Positions 26,439 through 35,561 of a stretch of 64,000 nt of DNA are shown in pieces. The DNA is taken from the NCBI RefSeq assembly GCF_016650815.1, contig NZ_JAEKEZ010000023.1, positions 62,001-126,000 on the forward strand, given 5' to 3'. The DNA is from Pseudomonas sp. TH31 (lineage in GTDB: Bacteria; Pseudomonadota; Gammaproteobacteria; Pseudomonadales; Pseudomonadaceae). The notes under the pieces were generated by a model. The model was given only the letters and a program-made list of their open reading frames with translations, was not told the origin of the DNA and ran no database searches. Position numbers and translations under genes: made by a program. Within the stretch, counting starts at the first letter, position 1; each line of letters starts with the position of its first letter.

Positions 26439-27620
26439 ATGCCCGAGAATACCCGCCGTGCCCGTGATGAAGCCTTCTGGCAAACCTTTGCCGATCGTTA
26501 CGCCGTCGAACCTGGCCCCATCAACCTGGAGAACGGTTACTTCGGGCGCATGTCACGCACGGTGGTCGAGGAGTACCAGCGCAATATCGAGCTGATCAAT
26601 CGCAGCAACTCGGTCCATGTACGCCAGCGTTTCGAACAGGGCGAGAGCCTGGACATTCGGGCGCAGCTCGCCGAGATGATTGGCGTGCGCGCCCAATCCG
26701 TCGCTCTCACCCGCAACGCCTCGGATGGCCTGCAGTCGCTGATCCGCAACTACAACCGTTTACAACCCGGCGATCAGGTGCTGCTGTGCGACCTGGAGTA
26801 CGACACGGTCAAGGGCGCCATGCGTTGGCTGGCCCGGCATCGCGGCGTCGAAGTGATCGAAATCGACCACCGGCACCCCGCCACATTCGACAGTTTGCTG
26901 GCCACCTACCGCGAAGCCTTCGTGCGTTATCCGCGACTCAAACTGATGGCCCTGACCCATGTCACCCACCGCACCGGCCTGGTGATGCCGGTGCAGGCGA
27001 TTGCCGCCCTCGCCAGGGAGCACGGCATCGATGTGATCCTCGACGGCGCTCATGCCCTGGGTCAGATCGACTTCGATCTGGAAACGCTGGGCATCGCCTT
27101 CGCCGGCTACAACCTGCACAAATGGATCGGCGCGCCGCTGACCCTCGGGTTCATCTACATCGCGCCCCAACGCCTGGCCGATATCGACCCGGACATGGGC
27201 GAGATGCATTTCCCGGTCAACGACATTCGTGCCCGCACCCCCTACAGCACGCCGAACATCCCGGCGCTGATGACCCTGCCGCTGGTGTTCGAAGAACATC
27301 TGGCCATGGGCGGTTCCGCCGCCAAGGGTGCACGGCTCAACTACCTGCGTAACCGCTGGGTCAACGCCGTACGCGAACTGCCGGGGATTGAAGTCATGAC
27401 CCCGGATGATCCTCGACTGTATTGCGGCATCACCTCGATGCGTTTTACCCGTCATACCGATCAAAACGTGATGGTGGAACGGTTGCTCAACGACTACAAC
27501 CTGTTCACCGTGACCCGCAGCGGCGCGGCATGCGGGCCGTGTATCCGCATTACACCGGGGCTGACCACCACTGCGGCGAACATGGACCTGCTTGTCCAGG
27601 CACTGACCAACCTGCGCTGA
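26439..27620 (+). CDS. Class V aminotransferase (isopenicillin N epimerase/cysteine desulfurase-like)
   Basis: 393 residues with the class V fold. The PLP-binding lysine is in FAGYNLHKWIGAPL, after the Asp of VILDGAHALGQIDF that holds the pyridine nitrogen. SVALTRNASDGLQSL is the phosphate-binding part. The GPCIRITPG end is typical of the family. It may act on a secondary amine or amino acid; the substrate is unknown. Confidence 0.84.
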   Translation: MPENTRRARDEAFWQTFADRYAVEPGPINLENGYFGRMSRTVVEEYQRNIELINRSNSVHVRQRFEQGESLDIRAQLAEMIGVRAQSVALTRNASDGLQSLIRNYNRLQPGDQVLLCDLEYDTVKGAMRWLARHRGVEVIEIDHRHPATFDSLLATYREAFVRYPRLKLMALTHVTHRTGLVMPVQAIAALAREHGIDVILDGAHALGQIDFDLETLGIAFAGYNLHKWIGAPLTLGFIYIAPQRLADIDPDMGEMHFPVNDIRARTPYSTPNIPALMTLPLVFEEHLAMGGSAAKGARLNYLRNRWVNAVRELPGIEVMTPDDPRLYCGITSMRFTRHTDQNVMVERLLNDYNLFTVTRSGAACGPCIRITPGLTTTAANMDLLVQALTNLR

Positions 27621-27627
27621 TGTGTGA

Positions 27628-27672
27628 TGGCCCTTTCGCGGGCAAGCCTCGCTCCTGCAGGGCCATTTTTTG
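27628..27672 (+). terminator. Terminator after aminotransferase gene
   Basis: TGGCCCT and AGGGCCA close a hairpin around a half REP (CGCGGGCAAGCCTCGCTCC), followed by TTTTTT. Confidence 0.75.
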
Positions 27673-27675
27673 GGC

Positions 27676-27709
27676 AAAAAAACGGTGCACCGACCAAGCG
27701 CACCGTTAA
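27676..27709 (-). terminator. Terminator of the zwf-pgl-eda operon
   Basis: AACGGTGC and GCACCGTT form a hairpin with a T run on the minus strand, about 40 bp after the eda stop. Confidence 0.8.
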
Positions 27710-27747
27710 AGCCGTAGAACACACAACGAAGTGTCAGGTAAAGCCGA

Positions 27748-28413
27748 TCAGTCCAGCAGCGCCAAGGCCTCGGCGGTGCATTCCTGAATGCGGGCCCAGT
27801 CGCCGTTCTTGATCCACTCCGGATCAAGCATCCAGCTACCACCCACGCACATCACGTTTTTCAACGCCATGTAGCTCTTGATATTGGCCGGGCTCACGCC
27901 GCCAGTCGGGCAGAATTTGACTTCGCCGAACGGACCGCCCAACGCCTTGATGGCCGCGACGCCACCGCTGACTTCCGCCGGGAACAGCTTGAAGCGGCGA
28001 TAGCCCAGGCCATAGCCTTCCATGATGCCGGAGGCGTTGCTGATGCCGGGTAACAGCGGGATCGGGCTGTCGACACTGGCTTCGAGCAAGTCACGGGTGA
28101 TGCCCGGGGTCACGATGAACTGCGAACCGGCCCTTTCGGCGGCGGCCAGCATGGTGCGGTCAAGCACTGTGCCGGCACCGGTCACCAGTTCCGGACGCTG
28201 CTCGCGCAGGACCTGGATGGCTTTGAGGCCGAACTGCGAACGCAGGGTCACTTCCAGGGCTGTCAGGCCACCGGCGGCCAGGGCGTCGGCCAGTGGCAGA
28301 ATGTCCTGTTCGCGAGCGATGGTGATCACCGGCAAAATCCGCGCCTTGGCGCAGAGACTGTCGATCAGGGCAACTTTGTCCGCCATGGAAACGGTCGGGG
28401 ATGTGTTTGTCAT
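27748..28413 (-). CDS. eda: KDPG aldolase
   Basis: 221 residues from the ATG at 28413, which has AAGGAT upstream; an in-frame ATG at 28440 would overlap pgl. The Schiff-base lysine is in RRFKLFPAEVSGG, the catalytic Glu in ALEVTLRS, and the phosphate loop in FCPTGGVSP. It splits 2-keto-3-deoxy-6-phosphogluconate into pyruvate and glyceraldehyde 3-phosphate. It is the last gene of zwf-pgl-eda. Confidence 0.93.
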   Translation of the reverse strand: MTNTSPTVSMADKVALIDSLCAKARILPVITIAREQDILPLADALAAGGLTALEVTLRSQFGLKAIQVLREQRPELVTGAGTVLDRTMLAAAERAGSQFIVTPGITRDLLEASVDSPIPLLPGISNASGIMEGYGLGYRRFKLFPAEVSGGVAAIKALGGPFGEVKFCPTGGVSPANIKSYMALKNVMCVGGSWMLDPEWIKNGDWARIQECTAEALALLD

Positions 28414-28430
28414 AGCGGCTGATCCTTGGC

Positions 28431-29144
28431 TCATGGGCACCAGTAAATCTCTAACGTAGGTTGCAGAAACGCGCGAATCGGCATGGCGGCGACATCGTCA
28501 CCGGCCAATGCGGCACTCAGGGTGGTCAGCTTGGACTGACCGGAAATCGATAGAACGGTGTTCTTCGCCGAAGCCAGTAGCGCCAGGCTCATGGTCAGGC
28601 GCTGATGCGGCACGGTCGGCGCCAGCATCGGCCAGCAGCGACGGCTGCCGTCGACTTTCAAGGCGTCGGCCAGGTTCGGGCTGTTGGGGAACAGCGAGGC
28701 GGTGTGACCGTCGTCGCCCATGCCCAGGATCAGTACGTCGATCGCCGGTAGCTCGGCGAGCAAACGGTCGGCCTGCTCGGCGGCTTGTTCAAGGTTGGCC
28801 GTGGCGCTGTAGAGGCTCAGAAACTTCGCCTTCGACGCAGGGCCTTGCAACAAGTACCGCTTGAGCAAACCGGCATTGCTGTCGGCGTGCTCGACGGGTA
28901 CCCAGCGCTCGTCGGCCAGGGTCACGACAACCTTGGACCAGTCCAGCGTCTGCTTGGCCAGGTGCTGGAAGAACGCTACCGGGCTGCGACCACCGGAAAC
29001 CACCAGGGTCGCGGTGCCGCGAGCGTCGAGCGCCTCACTCAGTTGCCTGGCCACGCTCAGCGCGAGACCCTCGGCCAACAACACCGGGCTCTTGAACTCA
29101 TGGGCGCTGACGCCCTGAGGCAGTTTCAAATTAGATATCGCCAT
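28431..29144 (-). CDS. pgl: 6-phosphogluconolactonase
   Basis: 237 residues from the ATG at 29144, overlapping the end of zwf by 14 bp. Family motifs are VVSGGRSPVAFF (phosphate loop), TLADERWVP, and ILGMGDDGHTASLFP. It hydrolyses the lactone made by Zwf to 6-phosphogluconate. The tight overlap and order are as in all Pseudomonas zwf-pgl-eda operons. Confidence 0.93.
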   Translation of the reverse strand: MAISNLKLPQGVSAHEFKSPVLLAEGLALSVARQLSEALDARGTATLVVSGGRSPVAFFQHLAKQTLDWSKVVVTLADERWVPVEHADSNAGLLKRYLLQGPASKAKFLSLYSATANLEQAAEQADRLLAELPAIDVLILGMGDDGHTASLFPNSPNLADALKVDGSRRCWPMLAPTVPHQRLTMSLALLASAKNTVLSISGQSKLTTLSAALAGDDVAAMPIRAFLQPTLEIYWCP

Positions 29145-30600
29145 ACCACGACCTCCCATCCCGCGTGATCAGTGCAATGGAGCTCATCGGCCCCCAGGAC
29201 CCGGCCGCGTACGGCTTGGGCGCATCACCGGATTTTTTCCACCCGGCGATCAACTGGTCACACCACTTCCACGCGGCTTCGATTTCATCTTTACGGACAA
29301 ACAGGTTCTGATTGCCGCGCATCACTTCCAGCAACAACCGCTCGTAGGCATCGGGAATCCGCGCGCTGCGATAAGTGTCGGAAAAATTCAGCTGCAACGG
29401 ACCGCTGCGCAGCTGCATGCCCTTGTCCAGGCCTTGTTCTTTGGTCATCACGCGCAAGGAGATGCCTTCGTCCGGTTGCAGGCGGATAATCAGTTTGTTG
29501 CTGATTTGCAGGCGCTGCTCGGGAGCGAAGATGTAGTGCGACGGCTCCTTGAAGTGGATGACGATCTGCGACAACTTCTGCGGCATGCGCTTGCCGGTAC
29601 GCAAGTAAAACGGCACGCCGGCCCAGCGCCAGTTACGGATGTCGGCACGCAGGGCGACGAAGGTTTCGGTGTCGCTCTGGGTATTGGAGTTCGGCTCTTC
29701 CAGGTAACCCGGTACAGGTTTGCCTTCGCTGTAGCCAGCGATGTACTGGCCGCGTACGACCTGAGTGGTCAGGCCTTCCGGGCTGATCGGCGCCAGCGCC
29801 TTGAGCACTTTGACTTTCTCGTCACGGATGCTGTCGGCGGACAGGTCGGCCGGCGGGTCCATGGCGATCAGGCAGAGCAGTTGCAGCAGGTGATTCTGGA
29901 TCATGTCCCGCAGCTGGCCGGCCTTGTCGAAGTAACCCCAGCGGCCTTCGATCCCGACCTTCTCGGCCACGGTAATTTCCACGTGGGAGATGTAATTCTG
30001 GTTCCACTGGGTTTCGAACAGGCTGTTGGCAAACCGCAGGGCGATCAGGTTCTGGACGGTCTCTTTGCCCAGGTAATGGTCGATGCGGTAGGTGCGGTTT
30101 TCGGGAAAGTACTGCGCCACGGCGTCGTTGACCTTGCGCGAGGATTCCAGGTCCGAACCGATGGGTTTTTCCAGCACGACCCGGGTGTTTTCAGCCAGAC
30201 CGACCTTCGACAGGTTGTCGCAGATGGCGCCGTAGACCGCTGCCGGGGTGGCGAAGTAGGCAATGACCCGCTGAGTGGTGCCGGCCTGCTCGGCCAGGGC
30301 GACGTAGTCGTCAGCCTTGAGGAAGTCGACGTGCAGGTAGCTCAACCGGGCGAGGAAGCGTTCGAGCACGGCCTCGTCCAGCTCTTTGGCGTCGACATAG
30401 CGGCGCAGCTCCGAGGCGATGAACGCCAGGTGTTGCTGCTCGCTGCCGGGTTCACGGGCCAGCGCGATGATTCGCGAGTCCTCGTGCAACAGGCCGGCGC
30501 CGTCGAGTTGATAAAGGGCAGGAAACAGCTTGCGCAAGGCCAGATCGCCAAGGGCGCCGAACAAGGCAAAGGTGCACGGTTCAACCGTAATCGAAGGCAT
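29131..30600 (-). CDS. zwf: Glucose-6-phosphate 1-dehydrogenase
   Basis: 489 residues with the coenzyme loop FGALGDLALRKLFPAL and the active-site motif RIDHYLGKE. First enzyme of the zwf-pgl-eda operon, divergent from hexR. A candidate HexR site and a CA motif sit before the ATG. In Pseudomonas this enzyme feeds the Entner-Doudoroff pathway and supplies NADPH. Confidence 0.95.
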   Translation of the reverse strand: MPSITVEPCTFALFGALGDLALRKLFPALYQLDGAGLLHEDSRIIALAREPGSEQQHLAFIASELRRYVDAKELDEAVLERFLARLSYLHVDFLKADDYVALAEQAGTTQRVIAYFATPAAVYGAICDNLSKVGLAENTRVVLEKPIGSDLESSRKVNDAVAQYFPENRTYRIDHYLGKETVQNLIALRFANSLFETQWNQNYISHVEITVAEKVGIEGRWGYFDKAGQLRDMIQNHLLQLLCLIAMDPPADLSADSIRDEKVKVLKALAPISPEGLTTQVVRGQYIAGYSEGKPVPGYLEEPNSNTQSDTETFVALRADIRNWRWAGVPFYLRTGKRMPQKLSQIVIHFKEPSHYIFAPEQRLQISNKLIIRLQPDEGISLRVMTKEQGLDKGMQLRSGPLQLNFSDTYRSARIPDAYERLLLEVMRGNQNLFVRKDEIEAAWKWCDQLIAGWKKSGDAPKPYAAGSWGPMSSIALITRDGRSWYGDI

Positions 30601-30605
30601 GATGT

Positions 30606-30613
30606 TTGTTCTT
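30606..30613 (-). promoter_or_regulatory. Candidate Crc/Hfq CA motif at zwf
   Basis: On the minus strand AAGAACAA lies 5 nt before the zwf ATG, overlapping the ribosome-binding region. Confidence 0.5.
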
Positions 30614-30665
30614 TTATCAAGTTAAGCTACAAATACCTTTTTTCAAGGCATCACTCAAGGGAAAA

Positions 30666-30681
30666 TGTAGTAATAACCACA
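30666..30681. promoter_or_regulatory. Candidate HexR operator between hexR and zwf
   Basis: TGTAGTAATAACCACA is an imperfect palindrome resembling the TGTAAT-type HexR consensus, and sits in the intergenic region upstream of zwf. It fits the known HexR repression of zwf. Confidence 0.5.
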
Positions 30682-30817
30682 ACATTTTCGCAAAATACAG
30701 ATTCCGAGTGGTGGTCGGTCGGAGCCATCAGTAGGATAGGCCACCGTTACGGGCCACATCAAAGGCCCTTTTTGCATAGCAGAACGCTTTTTGGCGTGAC
30801 TGACTCAAGGAACATCT

Positions 30818-31686
30818 ATGGACCGCGTGCGAAATTTACTGGAACAAATCCAGAATCGCCTTGAAGACCTGAACAAGGCCGAACGCAAAGTCGCCGAAGT
30901 GATCCTGCTCAACCCACAGCAGGCCACCCGGTTCAGCATCGCCGCCCTCGCCCAGGCCTCCAAGGTCAGCGAGCCGACGGTCAACCGTTTCTGCCGTTCG
31001 TTCGGTGTCAGCGGCTATCCCGAACTCAAACTGCAACTGGCCCAGAGCCTGGCCAGTGGCGCGGCGTATGTCAGCCGTGCGGTCGAGGCCGATGACAATC
31101 CTGAAGCCTACACCCAGAAGATTTTCGGCAGCGCCATCGCCTCGCTGGACAGCGCTTGCCAGGCCCTGGACCCGAACCTGATCAGCCGCGCCGTCGATCT
31201 GCTGATCCAGGCCCGGCAGATCCACTTCTTCGGCCTCGGCGCCTCGGCCCCGGTGGCGCTGGATGCGCAGCACAAGTTCTTCCGCTTCAACCTGGCCGTT
31301 ACCGCCCACGCCGACGTGCTGATGCAGCGCATGATTGCCTCGGTGGCGCACACCGGCGAGTTGTTCGTGATCATTTCCTACACCGGCCGCACCCGCGAAC
31401 TGGTGGAAGTGGCGCGCATTGCCGGGAGAACGGCGCTTCGGTGCTGGGTTTGACCGCTGAAGGTTCGCCATTGGCCAAGGCCAGTACCCTGAGCCTGAAC
31501 ATTCCGCTGCCGGAAGACACCGACATCTATATGCCGATGACCTCGCGGATCATTCAGTTGACCGTGCTGGACGTATTGGCGACCGGCATGACCTTGCGTC
31601 GCGGGGTGGATTTCCAGCCGCATTTGCGCAAGATCAAAGAGAGCTTGAATGCGAGCCGGTATCCGGTGGGTGACGAGTTTAATTAG
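30818..31686 (+). CDS. hexR: RpiR-family regulator HexR (frameshifted at about 31423)
   Basis: RpiR-type HTH domain (residues 1-80, ASKVSEPTVNRFCRSFGV) and a SIS sugar-phosphate domain. In Pseudomonas it senses KDPG and represses zwf, edd and gapA. As written the frame stops early after RTALRCWV. Restoring one C at 31421-31426 (GCCCGGGAG expected, GCCGGGAG seen) gives a 289-residue protein ending SLNASRYPVGDEFN at 31686. All downstream codons are family-like, so the break is recent or an error. Confidence 0.88.
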
Positions 31687-31698
31687 GACGCTTCGCGT

Positions 31699-31804
31699 AA
31701 AGATCGTCCGAACGCGGCCCGAGCCTTCGGCAGCTCCTACAGGTGTACGCCGATCCATTGTAGGAGCTGCCGAAGGCTCGGGCCGCGTTCGGACGATCTT
31801 TGAT
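31699..31804. repeat. REP pair, variant with extended GC arms
   Basis: Arms of about 43 bp begin AAAGATCGTCCGAACGCGGC and carry GAGCCTTCGGCAGC instead of the usual GCAGCCTTCGGCAGC. It lies between convergent hexR and the mutarotase gene. Confidence 0.88.
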
Positions 31805-31808
31805 CTTC

Positions 31809-32663
31809 TTACACCCCAACCCGCGCCTGCAAACTCAAATGCGCCCTCTCCCCCGGCGCCAGGCTCAAGCTGTCGGTCCCGCCACTCGCCGCTTCCACAC
31901 AGACAAATTCCAACACCTCGTTCCAGCTCACTCCCAGCAATGGCCGCGCCCCCGGATGCCAGACCACCGTGTCTGCGTGGTCACCGGTGTCGATGCACAA
32001 TTCGCGCTGCCAGGCGTGATCCTTGAGCTGTAATTCGCCGTCATGCTGGAACACTCGCTGGCACCCGCCATCGACCCGCAACTCCCCTTCCTGATGACAA
32101 ATCTGGCGGTTCAACTGATCGTAACCTTGCGCCCCGTCGAGCCCAGACAGCGCTACCTCGCCGACATCACCAATACGCCAGTAAGCATGCAACGCCTGGC
32201 TCAGTTGGCACGGCAGGGTGTCTTGATGCTCGGTGCTCAGGCGCAAATCCATGCGTTCGCCCAGGTGCGCATGCAGGTCAACCGTCCAGTCGCATAACTG
32301 CAATTGCCAATGCAAGCGCACACCATCGTCGTCATGGCTGCTGTCGAGCAACTTCCAGTCAATCAGCCGCGCCCAACCATGGGACGGCCAGGCGTTTTCG
32401 CTTGGATGACGGCCAAACCACGGCCAGCACACCGGCACGCCGCCCCGAATGGCGCCCACCTGCGGCCACTTCGCTGCGCACCACAACCAGGGTTTCTGCC
32501 CCTTGGGCTGAAAGTGCAACAACTGCGCGCCCTGGCGACTGAATACCGCCTGACACAGCGGATGATCGATCACCAGCACGTCGCGCATCTGATAGCGCTC
32601 CCACGCAAACACCGGACGTTCGCGCAAGGATTTGAAGAAGCGTTGTAGCGGATGCTCATGCAT
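31809..32663 (-). CDS. D-hexose-6-phosphate mutarotase (YeaD-like)
   Basis: 284-residue aldose 1-epimerase-fold protein. Visible family segments are RGGVPVCWPWFGRH, SHGWARLIDW, and VVWHPGARPL. It would speed interconversion of the anomers of glucose 6-phosphate, next to the glucose transport genes. It sits downstream of oprB on the same strand. Confidence 0.87.
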   Translation of the reverse strand: MHEHPLQRFFKSLRERPVFAWERYQMRDVLVIDHPLCQAVFSRQGAQLLHFQPKGQKPWLWCAAKWPQVGAIRGGVPVCWPWFGRHPSENAWPSHGWARLIDWKLLDSSHDDDGVRLHWQLQLCDWTVDLHAHLGERMDLRLSTEHQDTLPCQLSQALHAYWRIGDVGEVALSGLDGAQGYDQLNRQICHQEGELRVDGGCQRVFQHDGELQLKDHAWQRELCIDTGDHADTVVWHPGARPLLGVSWNEVLEFVCVEAASGGTDSLSLAPGERAHLSLQARVGV

Positions 32664-32773
32664 GTGCCGCGGTCCTGAAAATCATGGGTGTACTCATACA
32701 CTTTTGTGTCAGCTAACTAACCGTGGCAAGGGCGCCACAACAGCCTTTACCACAATCACTCTTTGGCACATTG

Positions 32774-32804
32774 CAAAAAAAGCGGATAGCCTTGGCCATC
32801 CGCA
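32774..32804 (-). terminator. Terminator of oprB
   Basis: GCGGAT and ATCCGC pair around CCAAGG, followed on the minus strand by seven T. It starts about 40 bp after the oprB stop. Confidence 0.75.
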
Positions 32805-32841
32805 AATATGCGCACATAGAGAGGAGCTTATCGCAACAGCG

Positions 32842-34191
32842 TTAGAACACCGACTGAATTTTCAGACCGGCCACCAGCGCGTTGTCGACTTCATCAACAC
32901 CGCCCGGGTGAGTGATGTATTGCAGGTTAGGACGCACCGTCAACCAGTTGGTAACGTGGAAGCCGTAGTTGATCTCGTAGTTGTACTCGGTGGAACGCAG
33001 CGGCGTGAACTGCGGATCGTCGTAATTGGTCGCACCATCGGCGGCGTTGACCAGCTCGGCGTTTTTCTTCACGTCATCGTTGACATGGATACGGGCGAAA
33101 CCGATCCCGACGTCATCTTTTGGACGCGCATCGAACGGACCTTTGTAGACAAACATCAGCGACTGATAGTTGTCGACGACGTTGGTGTCTTTGTCGTGGA
33201 AGGTGGCGTTGGCCGCAACGTTCAGACCGCGCGAAGCGTCGCCGTTGTGGGTCGTGAGTTGCTGTTGGATCACGCCCCAGTAACCGTGCTTGCTGTCGTG
33301 AACGCGGTAGGCGTCACCGGTGGTCGCTGCGTCATTGCCGTTGCTGTCCTTAAGAACGTCATTGGCGTTGGCCGTGCTCTTGTAGTAACCCACACGGTAT
33401 TCGCCCGGCAGGCCGTTGAGCTTCGGCGACCAGACCAGTTCGACCGGCAACACGGTGCCTGCGGTACCACTGCCGCTGAGTTTGAAGCCGTTGCCGTGCT
33501 CCAGTTGCGACGGGTTCTGGTTGTACGCACCGATCTGCGCATACAACTCAGGCGTGATGTTGTACTTCACACGCAGCGCGGCCTGGCTGACTGGCCAGTT
33601 GTACCAGATGCCGGTCGCCCAGTTACCCGCCTGGGAACCGCAGAACGCCAGGTTCTGGAACTCGCAAGGGAAGGTGTTGAAGTCTTCGCCTTCGCCGAAA
33701 TAACCGGCCTTGACGTCCAGTTTGCCGTCGAGGAACTGGTGCTGAACCCACAACTGGGTCAGACGGACCATGTGGCCACGACCGTAGACTTCCTGGGACG
33801 AACTCAAGGTGCCGACACGCGGGTCGCCGACACGGTCATTGGAGATGTTCTGACCGTTACGGCTGGTAAGCTCGATCTTGGCCTGGGTGTTGTCCCAGCC
33901 CATCAGTTTTTGCAGGTCCAGCGCCACACCCAAGCCAAACTGGTCGGCGTAACGCGCGGTCTTGTCGTCGTTGTAGCCGCCGTGGAGGTTGCCACCGACT
34001 TCACCGACGTAGTCAGCCTTGATGTCGACACCTTGCTCAAGCAGCTTGGTCCGCTCACCACCCCAGTCACCGGTCATCCACTTGGAATCGGCGCTGAACG
34101 CGTCAGCCGCGTGAACGCTACCGGCCAGGGTTAATGCCGCCGCAACAGCAGACAACTGGCAGATAAGCTGAGCGTTGTTCTTCTTCTTCAT
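32842..34191 (-). CDS. oprB: Carbohydrate-selective porin OprB
   Basis: 449 residues with a signal peptide cleaved near residue 29 (LTLAGSVHAAD) and an outer-membrane barrel. GGATG lies before the ATG. It forms the glucose-selective outer-membrane channel that supplies GtsA. A CA motif precedes the gene, and a REP pair separates it from gtsD. The C-terminal residues end LKIQSVF, with the terminal Phe expected for a barrel protein. Confidence 0.92.
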   Translation of the reverse strand: MKKKNNAQLICQLSAVAAALTLAGSVHAADAFSADSKWMTGDWGGERTKLLEQGVDIKADYVGEVGGNLHGGYNDDKTARYADQFGLGVALDLQKLMGWDNTQAKIELTSRNGQNISNDRVGDPRVGTLSSSQEVYGRGHMVRLTQLWVQHQFLDGKLDVKAGYFGEGEDFNTFPCEFQNLAFCGSQAGNWATGIWYNWPVSQAALRVKYNITPELYAQIGAYNQNPSQLEHGNGFKLSGSGTAGTVLPVELVWSPKLNGLPGEYRVGYYKSTANANDVLKDSNGNDAATTGDAYRVHDSKHGYWGVIQQQLTTHNGDASRGLNVAANATFHDKDTNVVDNYQSLMFVYKGPFDARPKDDVGIGFARIHVNDDVKKNAELVNAADGATNYDDPQFTPLRSTEYNYEINYGFHVTNWLTVRPNLQYITHPGGVDEVDNALVAGLKIQSVF

Positions 34192-34207
34192 CCCTACATC
34201 CTCGTCT

Positions 34208-34215
34208 TTATTGTT
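34208..34215 (-). promoter_or_regulatory. Candidate Crc/Hfq CA motif at oprB
   Basis: AACAATAA on the minus strand, 16 nt before the oprB ATG. Confidence 0.5.
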
Positions 34216-34283
34216 ATCAACTGTTTTTATCTAACGCGGTTTACATTGATTGCGACGGATGTCCCCATCCGCCGCGAATCCCC

Positions 34284-34388
34284 CTGTGGGAGCGGGCTTG
34301 CTCGCGAAGGCGGTGTATCAGTCGACATCACAGGTGAATGTCAGACCGCTTTCGTCGGAACGCCGCCCGGAGCAAGCCCGCTCCCACA
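34284..34388. repeat. REP pair between gtsD and oprB
   Basis: TGTGGGAGCGGGCTTGCTC and GAGCAAGCCCGCTCCCACA lie at the two ends of a roughly 105-bp inverted repeat. Confidence 0.87.
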
Positions 34389-34398
34389 TTTTTGATCT

Positions 34399-35559
34399 TC
34401 AGCGGCCTTTGAATTGAGCCACGTTGGCGCTGTGGGCTTCGGCTTGCGGCACGCCGGCAACCCCCAGGCGCTCCCCGGTCCTGGCATCGAACAACAGCAC
34501 TTTCGACGGATCGAATTGCAACGTCAGCGTCTCGCCCACACCCGGCGCAACATCTGGCGCCAAGCGGCAGCAGACCTTGGTTTCATTGAGATTGACGAAC
34601 ACCAGGGTATCCGGACCGGTCGGCTCAGTCACCTGGACTTCGGCGCGAATGGTCGGCAAACCATTGGCTTCGCCGCCGGCCAGCACGATCTGCTCCGGAC
34701 GCAGGCCGAGGATCACTTCGCGATCTTCCAGACCGGCGTCCTGCATGCCCAACGGCAATTCGCAACGGGCCTGGCCGCTGTCGAGCAGCGCCACCAGGCG
34801 ACCGTCCTTGCGCTGCAAACGCAGCGGGATGAAGTTCATCGGCGGCGAGCCGATGAAGCTCGCCACGAACAGGTTGGCCGGGTTGTTGTAGATGTCTTTC
34901 GGCGTGCCGAACTGCTGAATGATCCCGTCCTTCATCACCGCAACCTTGTCGCCCAGGGTCATCGCTTCGATCTGGTCGTGGGTCACGTAGACCGTGGTGG
35001 TTTTCAGGCGCTGGTGCATCAGTTTCATTTCGGTGCGCATCTCGACCCGCAGCTTGGCGTCGAGGTTGGACAGCGGTTCGTCGAACAGGTAGATCTTCGG
35101 CCGCCGCGCCAGGGCACGGCCCATCGCCACGCGCTGTTGCTGACCGCCGGAGAGTTGGCCGGGCTTGCGGTTGAGCAAGTGTTCGATCTGCAGCAGCTTG
35201 GACACCCGCGCCACTTCCGCTTCGATGTCGGCGGCGGGCATTTTGCGAATCTTCAAGCCGAAGGCGATGTTCTCGCGCACGCTCATGGTTGGGTACAGCG
35301 CGTAGGACTGGAACACCATGGCGATGTCGCGGTCTTTCGGGCTCATGCCGCTGACGTCCTGGTCATCGATCATGATCGCGCCGCCGGTGATGGTTTCCAG
35401 GCCGGCGATGCAGTTCATGAGGGTCGACTTGCCGCAACCCGAAGGTCCGACCAGGATCAGGAACTCACCGTCCTTGATCGACAGTTCGATGTTCTTGAGG
35501 GTGTCCGGCAGGCCGGGGCCATAGGTCTTGTTTACATTGCGAAGTTCGAGCGTAGCCAT
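34399..35559 (-). CDS. gtsD: Glucose ABC transporter ATP-binding protein
   Basis: 386 residues. It has Walker A GPSGCGKST near residue 38, the signature LSGGQQQRVAMGRAL, Walker B YLFDEPLSNLD, and a C-terminal MalK-like regulatory domain with two OB folds. It energises GtsBC uptake of glucose. The gene starts 2 bp after gtsC, with GGGG as ribosome site. Confidence 0.93.
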   Translation of the reverse strand: MATLELRNVNKTYGPGLPDTLKNIELSIKDGEFLILVGPSGCGKSTLMNCIAGLETITGGAIMIDDQDVSGMSPKDRDIAMVFQSYALYPTMSVRENIAFGLKIRKMPAADIEAEVARVSKLLQIEHLLNRKPGQLSGGQQQRVAMGRALARRPKIYLFDEPLSNLDAKLRVEMRTEMKLMHQRLKTTTVYVTHDQIEAMTLGDKVAVMKDGIIQQFGTPKDIYNNPANLFVASFIGSPPMNFIPLRLQRKDGRLVALLDSGQARCELPLGMQDAGLEDREVILGLRPEQIVLAGGEANGLPTIRAEVQVTEPTGPDTLVFVNLNETKVCCRLAPDVAPGVGETLTLQFDPSKVLLFDARTGERLGVAGVPQAEAHSANVAQFKGR

Positions 35560-35561
35560 GA

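Noticed and set aside
29434..34134. Long open frames opposite zwf and oprB (about 480-500 codons)
   Set aside because: Both are shadows of well-supported genes, with no motifs or ribosome sites of their own.
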